Shown here: in pieces, positions 1 through 12,351 of the stretch
Layout: each line of letters starts with the position of its first letter
Numbering within the stretch: the first letter of the stretch is position 1
Source: Polydactylus sextarius
Lineage: Eukaryota; Chordata; Actinopteri; Polynemidae
Assembly: GCA_016801845.1 (NCBI GenBank)
Contig: CM028931.1
Coordinates: 13,463,555 to 13,527,554 of the forward strand
Reading direction: 5' to 3'
Length of the DNA: 64,000 nt
Position numbers and translations under genes: made by a program
The notes under the pieces: generated by a model
What the model saw: only the letters and a program-made list of their open reading frames with translations
What the model was told of the DNA's origin: nothing
The model's database searches: none

Positions 1-2159
1 TTTTTTTCCCCCAAATACTTTAAATGTCACTTGTTTTCTCTCATGTCATTAAGCTGTGCTTCAGACTTCGCCGGAGGGACGCAGACAGAAAAGTTCAATC
101 AAAACCTCCTGGTCTTGTTTGTATGGGTTGCAGTCATGCATTAAAGCTCAAAGTGAGATATCAGGGTTTGATCTCTTAGTAAGGGGAGTTATTTTCAGTT
201 TAAAACAGCTTGAGACTAGAGATCTCCTCAGTGTTTTTCTGTCGTCGTATCTCATCTTGACTCAGACTTCCCTCTCCCCAGGGGGCAAGGGGGGGTGTCT
301 CAGCCTCATCCCCTGCTGCTCACTTGACATTCAGACCACTTCCAGGTCTGAAACTTGAGCTAGTTTGTTTCCTTCTTGCAGTATGTTAAGAGTCAAGGTG
401 TTTGGGTAGGTGGGTGGGTGCGAGACTGGGACCTTTGGTTGATTAGCGTCAGAGATCCTTGCATCCCTCTATGCCACATTAAATCTTATACTCATCACCA
501 CCCACCTGCTGACTCAGTAAAACCACCCCAAACCTTTTTTTTTTTTCTTTGAGTCCCCGTGACGGTAAAATAAAGATGAATGGATCTGGAGGCCTTAGAC
601 TGCACCCCGGGGAGTCAAGAGTAGAAAGAAAAGAAGAGGGGGCAGGCGATGGAGGGATGATTTAACCAGAGTAGGTTTGTGAATGATAACACAGATGAAC
701 TGGCATTTCTGTTTTATGATAAATGTGAGATCTGGGAGTGCATTAAAACAAAAGTGGTTTTTTTGGCTTAAACCAAAAGAGTAAATGAGATATTGTGTCC
801 CAGGCGTGATCTGTGTAGTGTTTCCTCTTCCTCAATACTGAATGGGAGAGGTCAGCTATTTTTCCCATATTGTCCTTGAGAAGGTGACTCAATCCTTCCT
901 ACCACACTCTACAACTGCAGCCTCTAATTTTTTTTTTTTTTTGGAGCGGTTGCCTCTTCTGTTATTTGTAAATTCAGCCTCTAATCACTGCGGCGACGGT
1001 GGAAACTACACCGCCGACGGGCCTCAGTCACATGAGCGCTGACACTTCCATCACCGCTAAACATTACAGCTGTGCCATGTTCCCCCTAATTACTACCGTA
1101 TTGTACTACAGCACCGCAACTGTCATTTGTTCTTCACCGCCTGTGACAGCATCGAGTTTCCCCTCAATAGAGTAACGGAGTAACACTAGTGCAGAGGTTG
1201 AGGTGTCATGCTTTGTTGGCTGTTTTACGGCTGTTTAAAGTGGCGGACGACGAACAAAACGAACAAGTGCACCACATATAAACAAAAAGTGATGGCAGTG
1301 ATAGTAAAACAAAAGCAAAAACAACAAAAGCAAAATTTTCTGCTTTGAAAATAACAAAAGGAACAGAAATATCCAAGCGTTCTTAAGGAAATAACAGAAA
1401 GGCCGAACGCAGATGTCTATTAGTGAAAGGATGTGACAGCACAGATGTTAGCCGGCAAGCACATCCACATGCGGGAGTGGGCCAATATGCCAAAGACGCT
1501 AGTGTAAATTTGTATCGGCTCTGTTATTTCAATTCTCCATCTGCCCCGGTTTGCGACGGTGAAGCGAAACAGGGGTTTGCTGCCTCTGTGACGGCGTCGG
1601 CCTGTTATTTTTGCTTCCTGGGAAAAAAAAAAAAAAAAAAAGAAAAGAGGAGCCCAGATGCGGTCAACAGACTCGGTCGGTATCCCGCGCGACGGCTTGT
1701 TAGCAGCTACTTCATGTCTGGTTAATGTGAAACGACTTGGAGCCATTATGAAAAGTGGCTCTGGCACACTCTGGTCCAGTTACCGCACATTTGTCTCCCA
1801 TTATTTCAAAATATTTTAACTGCACAAGATATTTCCAACATTTTTTTTTTTTTTTTTTTACTCCAGCACAGCTCACGTCTTTCTTTAAATTCCTTCATTT
1901 GCTCTGTTTTTGTTTTATTCACTCTGTTTTCGTCATGCTGACTCACCAGCTCCCCCCCTCTCTCCTGCCTCTCAGACATTGATGGATGTTTGCTATGAAT
2001 GTGTTGGTTTACTGTTTCTAAGCTTAGATTTAGATTTATTCCCCCTCTTGAAGAGGAGAAATTCGTGAACTTAGGCTTTGTTAAAACACGCTGAGGAGCA
2101 AAGCTACGCTAGCTTGTTGCATTTTGTTTTTAAAAAGCTACCTCGGTGCCCCAACCGTT

Positions 2160-2842
2160 CTAGTGATTGGGGCACCAAGTTAGCTTGAAAATGTCGCTAT
2201 TTTAAACCATTAAAACAGCTCGAGGTAGCTCCACACTTCCTTGCTGGTACAACAAGGGTCCTGACATTTAAAACGAGGCGCTGAGAACTTTGTAAGTGTA
2301 CAGATCGTTTATTGAAAATCCTTTTTTTTACAGGTGACCGGTCGCCGCCATGTTGAAAGCCGATTGACGAACGGAGCTGTTCGGTCACGCGAACACTTAC
2401 CCTTGTAAACAATGACCAGATATTGTCACCAACAGATGAAATCCATGCATTTGCACGGAATTAATTTGTACTATTCAATTCAATTGAATCATAAAATCAT
2501 AAAAACGTTTATCTCAAGGCGAGAAACCCAACATTTCCACAATGAGCAAGCGCTTGGCGACAATGGAGAAGAAAAACTCTGTGATCTCCTCCTATTCTGT
2601 CCATTGGTTCGTCAATCAACTTGTAGGACTTGTAGTTTCAACATGGTGCCGACCGGAAACTCCCGCTAGGTCCTGCGTGTAAGAAAAAAAGTCTTTTTAA
2701 AAAAAACATCTGTACACTTACAAAGTTCTCAATGTCAGGACCAAGCAATGTTATACCAGCAAGGAAGTGCGAAGCTACTTTGAGCTGTTTTAATGGTTTA
2801 AAATGGCGACGTCTTCAAGCTAGCTTTTGCCCCAATCACTAG
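2160..2842. mobile_element. Foldback DNA transposon (MITE-like) with ~200-bp inverted arms
   Basis: The left arm (2160-2358) begins ctagtgattggggca and ends ccatgttgaaa. The right arm (2636-2842) is its imperfect reverse complement, including matching blocks for aaaccattaaaacagctc, acttccttgctggta, gaactttgtaagtgtacaga and accatgttgaaac. Pairing continues weakly inward (gattgacgaac). The roughly 280-bp middle carries no transposase. This is the structure of a non-autonomous element moved by an enzyme encoded elsewhere. No clear target-site duplication was seen, so the family is not assigned. Confidence 0.75.
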
Positions 2843-5800
2843 CATGGTGAGCCTTTTCGACAAAAAGCATAAAAATAACGATAATCAGAAAACATATCAA
2901 CTCGTTATCATGTTTTAACAAACCTAAAGTTCATTTTATACTGAATTTCTCCCTTAAAGTGGAAGAATTAACCACCAAAGATTTATTATTTGTATTTGCT
3001 AGCATGTTGGGTGAGTAGACATTTATTGATGCCAGACAGAGGTGGCGGATGTCATTGATTGTATTAGAAAATGTTTTAACACTAAATGGCATTTAAAAAT
3101 CATATCCATTACATCCCGCAGGGATAAAACTTGTTTCTGGGGCGTCTCCATCATGAGTAACCTTTTTGTTACTCATGTTAGTCTGACTTACCAAGAAAAA
3201 CCGTCTTTACTCACATCCTGGGTGGAGCAAAAGTGCTGCCTGAAGGACCAAAAAAAAAAAAAAAAAAAGACCACCCAGAGATTTCAGCTCATTTTGATGA
3301 TATAGTGAATGCACCTGTGTCTTCCAGCTCTCTTCACAAAAAAAAAAAAAAAAAAAACAACAAGAGGAAAGTAAATATTCCAGCATCAGCATGAAAGCTT
3401 TTGTAGTTTGCATTGAGAATAAGAGCTGCGCTCTCATAAGGCCTTGTGGGCCATTAGCAGGTTAAAGCAGCTGAGGAACCCGAACTCAACGGCAACAGAG
3501 TGAGATTGTGGCGTAAGAGGAGATCTCACATTATATCTTTGATCTCTAGAGCCTGACTCCGAGGGATTAAACATGTTTTCCCGCTCTGCGGACTCATTTC
3601 ATTTAGAGTTAATTATCCTGCAGTGTACGTGAGCGGGAGAGAGAGTTTACTGAGCGTAAACTGTTGATTCTTAACATCACTCAGAGGAAATGTATCCCCT
3701 CAGCCTCGGCAGCAGATATCACACGTTTATCAATGTTATTTCCAGCAAGTTTCGATATTGTTTCTTCAGAGAAAGAACAAAATAGTGAGAATCTACAAAT
3801 AGCCCCACGTTCTCACTTGCTCAAAGAAGAAACCAAGTGATAAGAACAAATTCAGAGCCCTGCGTTGTGGCTTGAGTTGAAGCTAAATTATCGAGCTGTA
3901 GCTGCAGTGAGCGAAGCGTGATTGAAAGAAGAGACACCTTACACGACGGCGACCAAAAAAGCACCAGACGCGTCTATTTCGGTACTGAAACCGTAAGCGC
4001 GACTCGCAGCTCGGCCCGAGTGTAAAAACACAAATATGTTTAATTTAGTCTGTCATTTTACAACCATCGCGTTCGCCGACGGGCTTAATTACAAGATAGT
4101 GTTGTTTATGTGTTTGTGTGAACTCAAATTCCTCAAGATCAACGACAGCTGTGATTACACTTAAAGACTGACACCTATTGGTAAAGAAGTACAGTAATCA
4201 TAAAGGTGACACAGTGTAGAAGGAACATACATGTACTTATTATGTTCTTTTGGTGAAAAAAGTGCCCGTAACATAGCAGGAGATTCGCTCGAACCGCGTA
4301 CAGCTTGGCAGCTGAGCGGCAGTGTCATTTACAGTAACATTTATAACATTTATATTAGTTCTGGAAATCCCAGCCCAATGTTTACACCACGCCACGTCAG
4401 CGAATGCTCTTGCATGAACTGCTCATATCAAAGTTATCCAGCTGATGAAGGAATCTGGACGGCGTCCAGCTCATTTAATGAATGAACGAATCAGGGATGA
4501 CATTCATCTGAAGCCAACAGCTCGCTGAGCTGCGGCAGTTTTAGTTTATTAGGCGTCATCGCAGTTCGCTCATATTGGGGCTTATTCAAGCCTCAGAAAG
4601 AAAGTGTTATGTAAGATTTAAAGAGCTTAAAGCTGAAAAAAAAAAAAAAAAGAACAAAAACAGCTCAAGGGGAACAATAGCTAATGTGTGTTTGCAGGAT
4701 TAATTTACATAACAGCACAACTATTGGGCAGCGAAAGTAGTAACAAGCGAGTTGTAGTAAACAGATTAATAATGGCGTCATTTAATCAAGTTTTGTTTGT
4801 TCCCTTTCATTGCGCCGTATGTTGCTGCTTGAATTCAACGCTGAACATACTCTTGGATTAGACGTTACCAGGCTGTACGACGTGTTTGGATCTAAGATCT
4901 GTTAACCGTTAACGCTTTTCCAGCTCAATCGAGACTTGTTCTTTTTATCCCTTCGTGATAGATTAACTTAATTCAGGGGCTATTTTTTTTATCATGTTGC
5001 GCAGGAAAAGCAACTTTAGTATTTTCTTGGACAGCGTTCGTTCTGGGAAATCGGAACAGGAAGAGCAAAATGAAGCGGAGCAGGTGGAGCACATGCAGGT
5101 GCTGCTGCAGATGAAAAAGACCAGCGGTGTAAGTGAGCCGGCGGTTATTCCCACCATTCAAACGATGGAGTATTGCGACATATTGCGCTATATGGCCTCG
5201 CGAAATGAAAATCTCATCACACACCCGCTTGTTTATTCAACAAACAGGAAGCGGCAGTAAAAGTTTCTACTTGATGTCCATGAATGAGTTGACCACCCTT
5301 CCAGTTATTGTGAGTCACAACCGAGAGGCAGCAATTTCCTGTTGCTCAACTGCTTTAAAAAGGGCTTGTACGGGGAAGTGACGACTCATACATGACAACC
5401 GTTCACACGGACGCAGAGCTGGGTGATCAAATAGCAACTGGGACCATGGAGAGACAGGCACTGAGACGAAGTATTTTATGAGTGCAGAAGCATGACACAC
5501 GTGTGCACGCACCAACACACGCTCTTAAATTTCAGACAGGCCGAGGCGTTGTCGCTATAAATATCTGCGCGGCATGCAAACAAGAGCTCATACACTCAAT
5601 GTAAGGTCACCCGCTGACCCGAACAGCTGTTCATATCCTGGAGAAAGTTATGAGTCCGTAAGTGTGGATGTGGACGATTGTGCGTTTGGTAATTTCACAG
5701 AAATGTTTTGCATATCACCCAACCCCAGGCAACTGCTGATTGAACCTGAAAAACCACAATCGAATCCAACTTTGGGAAAACGTCAAGATACATTTATTTG

Positions 5801-7956
5801 TTGTATTGGCTGTGAAGAAATAGCTAGTTTGCATTCATGTGTTAAATCCTCACGCAGTAGTGGGCGAAGGGGTTAGATAAGTCTTTCTCAGCCTTTAATA
5901 GCCTAAAGTGAAATAGCTGAGAGCAGCTATTCAGTGGTCAAGCGCATGATGATCACTCTTTGTTTATGTGTGCGCACGTGCGTTTTGGTGTGTTTGAGTC
6001 TACTGTCTTTTCTTTCCTATGACTGGTCTCTGACACAGAGGTTACGCCGGGCTATGGCGGCCATTGTTCCGCCCGCTTTTTCTCAGACAAAGCTCCGTGT
6101 GTGTCCTAGAGAGGGTTTGGCATGTCCCCCAAATATTTGTTCTCGCTGCTCGACGCCCACCAGCAGCGAGATACAGAGGAGCGCCGCACCGACCGACTTG
6201 CGGACGAGGACAGATTTCATTCGGTTCCACTTTACTAAACACTGACTCATTTCTCTGGTGTCTCCTGTTCTCTGTGGCTTTGGATAATCACTAAAAGAAC
6301 AACCCCAGAACATGAGCCATTTTCCACCTCTTCGCTTTATTCGTCAAGGCAGAGTTGGAACAATCGGGCTCTTTATTGGTGCCTGAATTGACAAGACACA
6401 TGCAGACTAAGAAACGGCGTTGGATGAATGCGACGCCTTTGTCACCTTTCCTCTCTTATCCGTAAAAAATCCTTGGAGACAAGAATAGAAAAACCACACT
6501 GAAACCACCTTGCCTCTGACTAAACAGGCAGTATTGATGTGATGCAATCAGAACTTTCAACATAGATTACAACTTACGCCTTAGCTTCCGGCTAAAACAA
6601 ATAACAGTTCGCTGAGGAGTTTATATGTCTTCACGCTCTCTTTAAACTTAGCCTGCTGTCACTGCTCTTTTCTCAAGTCTTTGAACCATTAGAAAAGAAG
6701 ACAAAAGCATCTGAAGGCCTCTTGTCCCATTGTCCTCCCTCCAGGAGAACATCTGTCCCCTAAAGCCTCCTCGGACCACCCCCCCACCCCACCCCCACCC
6801 CTCCACTTTAACGTGACGTCTACTTCTCTCTGTGTCAACAGGTTTCCTGTCAAGGGCTTGATTTCAAATCATCACCACTGACACAATCTGAAAGCTTGAA
6901 GCTAATTTTGGAAAGTACAAAACTTAGTTGTGAAAGCTCTGAAACCAAGTTCTGGAAAGTCAGATATGATTCATTTTTAGTTAAGTCCTATTTAAGCAGC
7001 GATTAATCTGCTATTTTGCATTAAAATTCATCCGCCATTTCTGATAGAAACCTCACATTTGCACTAAATATACCAAACAGTTATCGTCACATATTTACTC
7101 TTTACAATTTCTAACAAAAATCTGAGAAAAGTGCTGTTATTTATTAATTCTTGCATCTTTTTTTCTATCTTATTTCACTCACTGAGTGATTTTTTCCCCA
7201 TTTATTTATGCATGATTCACGTCTTTTTCACATATTAGTCAGCGATTTCCTTCCTCTACTATGTCTTGATGCCACTCGGTCGGCTCAGTTTCCCCTCCCG
7301 TCTTTGCGCCGTTAATGGCGTATTGATTTTTGCTGTGATCATCAGAGCAGCAAACCGACTTCTGCAGAGGAGGTCGCAACGCTGTAATAAAACAAGCGTC
7401 CCCGAGAGCGTCGCTTCGGAGGTTTTAAGACAAAGCGCCGTCTCTCGTCTATCGCCAACTAAGTTGTTGATCCGTAATCTCTTTGTCGCCGCCGCTTCTT
7501 CCTCTTTGAAAAGATTGATGACCGTGCCAAGTAGTTTTTACTTTCCGCCGCTAACATACCTCCGTCATAAACCTATATGCTCCGAGGTTTACAGGTGCAT
7601 CATTGTGTGAAACCCACATGTCAGTAAGGAGATTTGTGGTCAGGTCACAGACATGTTCTGCCATGTGCAGCTCGGTTTGTTGCCAACTTTGTTTCTGCCA
7701 CAGATAAGAAGAAACAAATCAAAACAAACAGAGAACCACGCGAGCCGCTTAAAATGCCAAACATGTTTTTGGCATCAAGTTAACCCCCTGTCATTCTCAG
7801 ACACTTACTCAAAGATCATATTCTCTATAATAAACATATTTCCTCACTGTAGTCCCAGCTGAAGGAGCATAGTTGCTTTTTACTGCCCTCTCTGGTACAA
7901 AGGAGTACATCAGCCTTGAAGCTTATCACATATTTTGATGTGGAACTCAGGAATCT

Positions 7957-8072
7957 ATCTGACAAATAGGATACTACTTCCAATAAACAGTAGAAGAAGA
8001 AAAGAATATTTTTGGCTATGTCTGACAAATAGTGGGATATTACTTCTAATAAACAGTAGAAGAAAAGAATAT
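7957..8072 (+). repeat. Two-copy tandem duplication, about 58 bp
   Basis: The phrase tctgacaaatag-ggatactacttc-aataaacagtagaag-aaaagaatat occurs twice back to back, the second copy starting near 8019 with small differences. It is followed by a short tatc repeat. A local duplication. Confidence 0.7.
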
Positions 8073-9899
8073 CTATCTATCTAATAGAAAGGAAGTTTCC
8101 ATGTATGATCATAGTATAAGTATAAGTATAATACAAGCATAATATCTTAATTTTAAAGTAGAAATCCTGAACACTGTCATCCCTGTTGAGCAGCTCACAA
8201 AAATGCAAAAATGTGTTTTTTTCCCCGTAGCGTCTTCACCATGAAACCCCCCACCCCCTCATAAGTTTCATCAGGATCATGGATCTGTTTTTTTTTTTTT
8301 CTTTCTTTCTTCACGTGGAGCAGTAGCAGCAGGATCATTTGCATTAACAGCTCCGACCCGGAGCAAACAGATTAAATTGTAAACAGAGAGGCTGTAAAAC
8401 CGAGTTGGATGACATGCCGCATAGTTTTGCTGTGATTCCCCGGTACTTTCGGAGGTAATGCGAATCCAGGTCTGCCTGCTGCAGGAAGATGCCGACCACG
8501 AATAGCATCAAACCTGCAAACTCCCTAAATATAAAAAGCAGTGTGTTGCGCGGATGCAGGTCAGTGGGTCCTCGTTGTGGTTCATGAGGAGATGTGATCT
8601 GTGCTGGCAGCTAAATAATGTGCATTAGTTCAGATTAACTTGAAGTCCGATACAGTAAAATGCAGGATAATCCCGGTCACCAGTTGCGTTGGGGTTGAAG
8701 GTTAGGAGGCTGATCCTTAAACAAGCATGTATTTGTTTTTTTACAGCACATGCACTGCCTATATATATATATAGATATATACAGCATCTGCTGCAGATTT
8801 CCTTTGTTCTCATTTGAACCTGCTTCCTATTTCCTGGTTAATAAAAAGAAAATATTTAGCCAAAGCACTTATATTTATTTCCCTTTGTCTTCTACCAAAA
8901 TAGCCCAGACATCACAGCGAGACAAACTACGTCCTGAAATAACAAGCAGAGCGGCGCTTGTTCGTCTCCTGAAGGGATCCCCCGCGTTTTCCCTCCCGCG
9001 GGAACAAGGTCTGGTGTCAAGAGTGCAAGCGATCAGTTGACGAAGAGTTTATGAAAAAAAAAAAAAAAAATGAACCTGCACATTTGAAGCTCCAGCTGTG
9101 ACAACATAACCGTCACTTAATAATCTGTATGCACCGTACACACACACACACGCTCACATCCTAACTGGGGAAGGGGAATTCACTTTGCACAGTCAAATTT
9201 TGGAAGATGAATATTTTCCTACCCGAAAATATGTTTAGTCATCCTGCTGCTTTGTGGTTTCCACTGGAGAGACAAGGGGGAAAAAGAAAAAAAAAAAAAA
9301 AAAGAAAAGAAAGCAGGGAAAATGGAAAGGATTGGAAACGATTTTGTTTTTTACTACTGCAGAAATCTGAGAAATGTCAGTTACATCACGGCGTTTTGAT
9401 GAGTTCGCGCGCTTCGTTTTCACTATACAAACGCTCGCCCGCTTGGCCTTTATTTACTTAACAAGATTTGCACAATTGGATTTGCCACAAACGGTCGAAG
9501 AAATGCGTAAAACGATCGGATGGGGCCGGACGGCACAGACGTACGTGCGCGCGTTTGACACAGTTTCGCAGTAACGTGGTGTTTTCTTTTGATATTTCCT
9601 TCGCCCTCGTTCATAATTTATGAGTCTGCTCTTTCTCTCGGTGCTGGAGAATATCTACCCAGATGAATTTTCCATTTCACCGGAGGAGACGCCCCTTTGT
9701 CGGATCTAACATCAGCAAATATTCATAGTCATAATGACTCATCATGGCCTTTTATTTTATGTGTATCTATATATTTTATGTCATTTTGAATAAGGCACAG
9801 CGAAGGTGGCGACTGAGTTTTTGTGGCTAGTGTCCCCCCTCTGAATTTAATCCCCTCCCATGTAATCCCGCCTCTTCTGTCATTTCAACTCTTTTCAGC

Positions 9900-10419
9900 C
9901 CCCTCCCTCTGTTTTTCCACACTCAGTCTCTCTCTCTCTCTCTCTCTCACTGTCCTCCTCTCTCATCCCACTTATTCCACCTTACGCCTGATGGAGCATT
10001 AAAGCCCGTGAACGCTGTGGGCCAGCCGTGGCCTCGGATCCAGAGTGGTGTTTTTATGCGAGCGAGAGCTGCATCGCTTCCTCCACATACTCTCTGGGAT
10101 TTGCTCTTTCCAGACATTCGGGAATTACTTGCCAACAGCTGGAGAGTTTCTTTGTTATTGCTCAGGAGTGGGTGCAGAGAGGGTAAGGGAGGGGGGGGTC
10201 GCTTGGTGGATATTGTTCCCAACTGGAGCTCAACTCTCTCACTAAATATACACTTGAAGATTTCTCTCCGGATACCTGGGAAATGGCTTTTCTTACCTAA
10301 CAACAACCTGGCCTCAAAGCTTTTTTTTTTTGCTTTTTTTGACGGGAGGCGATTTGGATGGACGTTTTCTAGATTTGGATCCACATTCCACGGATGAGAT
10401 GGTGCCCCTGCAGAAAAGG
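9900..10419 (+). promoter_or_regulatory. fnbp1: Candidate alternative promoter and first exon (MVPLQKR)
   Basis: A CT-rich run (9928-9950) is followed by about 470 bp of more balanced, less repetitive sequence than its surroundings. It ends with ATG at 10399 in good context (gagATGg), the codons MVPLQKR, and a phase-0 donor AGG|GTAATC at 10420. Spliced to exon 2 this would replace MSWGTELW. Another donor-like site (gagagg|gtaagg) lies at 10183. The 10420 donor is weak at position +5, and I have no memory of this N-terminus, so the call rests on phase and layout only. Confidence 0.25.
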
Positions 10420-12235
10420 GTAATCTGAGTTATGTGTGTGTAGGAGTGAGTGTGTGTCAGAGAGAAGTCAAAGAGGAAGGTTTGCTCGCAAGTGGAGGAA
10501 AAGAAGGAGTCCGGTGATGTGCGCTGGTCGTTGTTTCTCAATAATGAAGTAAACGCCGTTCGATTACTTTAATTGGCACATGAGTGTTTGAGTGAGCAGG
10601 CTCTTGGGAATCAGAGGGGGGAAGTGTAGAGAGGAAAAACAAAGAGGTCGGTTTCTGAAGACAACAAGTGACGAGACTGTGGAGTTTTCCTTCATTATTT
10701 CAACGAAACGTTTGTGAATTGTTTGGTTTTATCTTGTCATTCTTCTCTTGAGTGACTCGTTGATGAGTGATTGCTCATTGAAACCCACAACAATGGAGGC
10801 TGGAAAGCCCCCCTCCACCCTCAATTCAAAACACTCCCTATTGTTTGCCTTGAGTGCTTCAGTTGTGAGTTAAGAGATTTTATCTCATTTATCATTCACT
10901 AATTCAACAAAGCTACAGAAGTGTATTAAACAGCAAAAAGTACATTACAAATTAAGATTCATTGAAGCGCCGCACAGCTATGTAAGTGACAGCACACCTT
11001 TTGAGTTTGTCATCACCGCAACCACTTCCTTTGCCTTTGATATGAAATTGCTGTCTATGCAGAGGAGGGCATACACATTGTACGCTTCTTTGCTGAAAAA
11101 AAATCAGTCAAAACATCTTACAAGTTCAGAGAGCGCCTCGCTACCGGAAAGATTAGTCGGGCTCAAGAATACTCCAGACATGGTGGAGGAGAGGATGGGA
11201 GGCTGTTCGAGCTACACCAAGGTTGTTTTTTGTTTTTGTTTTGGTTGCTTTTGCTGCACTGTTTTGTCAGGAAAAACTTGCGACACGTTTGCGTGCGTGG
11301 TAACAGATACGCCAGATGAAACGCTGTCTTTTTCTGAGCTGATGAATTTCAGGACGTGACCTCAGCCAAATAGTGGCTCATTTTTTCCCTCACAAGCCAT
11401 GAGCGAAATCATGAATAATGAGTTCAGGCCGAACAGCTGTATCTGGTTATCAGTAGTGTACGCTGTTAGTGCCTGTTTTGTGTTTTGTGTGTGTGTTTTT
11501 TTTAACTATGAGCCACACTTACCCTTTGTGGTAAACCTTGCTTTAAGGATATCAAAGCTAAGTTTACTGGCTACATCAGTGGCTCGTAATGACGATCGCA
11601 TCTTTAAACGACAGTGGATCAGATGCTCTACCTTCACGTATACATAAACATCTCTGATTTACTGACCTGGCATGCGCGCCCTCAACCACAGATATTTGCA
11701 GGTAGAGGGTGCGTTTGTTACTTCCAGGTCTCACTTTGTGACAGGGGGGCTGACCTGACTTTCGCAATCAGAGGCCCCACACTCTCGCCTCTCGAGCTCA
11801 GACACACAAGTCTCCACACAGCTACTTTAAACGTTTCTCTTCGTGAAACTATTCTTTGTTTAAATGTCTGACAAAGATTTTTATTCGTCCCGTTTTACTC
11901 CCATTTATTTGATCCTCTTTATTTTATTGTTTTTTTTCCTCCTCTGCGTCGAAGTCTGAACGAAGCCAGATGAATAATATCACCACAACAAAGCTGAAGT
12001 TATTGAAATGTCTGAGGACAGTCGTTTGGGGATTAATACGACTCTATCTTAGTAAAACCGGGTGCACTAGGTCCTGCCGTGCATACGTACTGTGTAATTT
12101 CCTCATCAGGTTGATTTGTTCTGTAATTAGGCTTCCTTCTTTCTGTATTATAAATGATGACAGATTGCGTCTCCCTCGTGCTGGAGTGATTTAATCATTA
12201 CATGGTCTTCTCTCCTCTCTTTTCTTCTACTGCAG
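10420..12235. other. Intron sequence before exon 2
   Basis: No exon recognised. Contains GT-rich and poly-T stretches; the last 40 bp (ctcctctcttttcttctactgcag) form a good pyrimidine tract and acceptor for exon 2. Confidence 0.6.
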
Positions 12236-12351
12236 GATCAGTTTGACAACTTGGAGAAGCATACACAGTGGGGGATCGAATTTGTGGAGAAGTACACCAA
12301 ATTTGTCAAGGAGAGATCGGAGATCGAAATCAGCTATGCAAAACAAATTAG
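12236..12351 (+). CDS. fnbp1: fnbp1 exon 2: start of F-BAR domain
   Basis: Begins after ctactgcag and ends before gtgagt, encoding DQFDNLEKHTQWGIEFVEKY onward to SYAKQIR (residues 9-47, last codon split 2+1). This is the first long helix of the FCH/F-BAR domain. The basic KFVKER segment contains K33, a membrane-contact lysine in FBP17 as I recall it. The exon opens in phase 0 with Asp9, so the exon before it must end on a whole codon; in the family that exon supplies MSWGTELW, which I could not find upstream in the window. Confidence 0.95.

Larger units (their letters stand above)
1..9899. other. Probable fnbp1 intron 1 or 5' flank, no gene seen
   Basis: I found no convincing exon on either strand. 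Open frames of up to about 115 codons (for example near 7266-7610) show no recognisable domain, and the sequence around them looks non-coding. Contents: a foldback transposon at 2160-2842, many poly-A/T runs (1622, 1842, 3250, 3340, 4637), a tandem duplication at 7957-8072 and an AT repeat near 8760. The canonical MSWGTELW exon was not found here, so the stretch is probably intronic. Confidence 0.5.

Noticed and set aside
7266..7610. 114-codon open frame
   Set aside because: No domain, no upstream or downstream splice-joined partner, and composition like the surrounding intron.
9947..10384. 145-codon minus-strand and 129-codon plus-strand overlapping frames
   Set aside because: Neither resembles a known protein; better explained as less AT-rich sequence of a possible first exon or 5' UTR.
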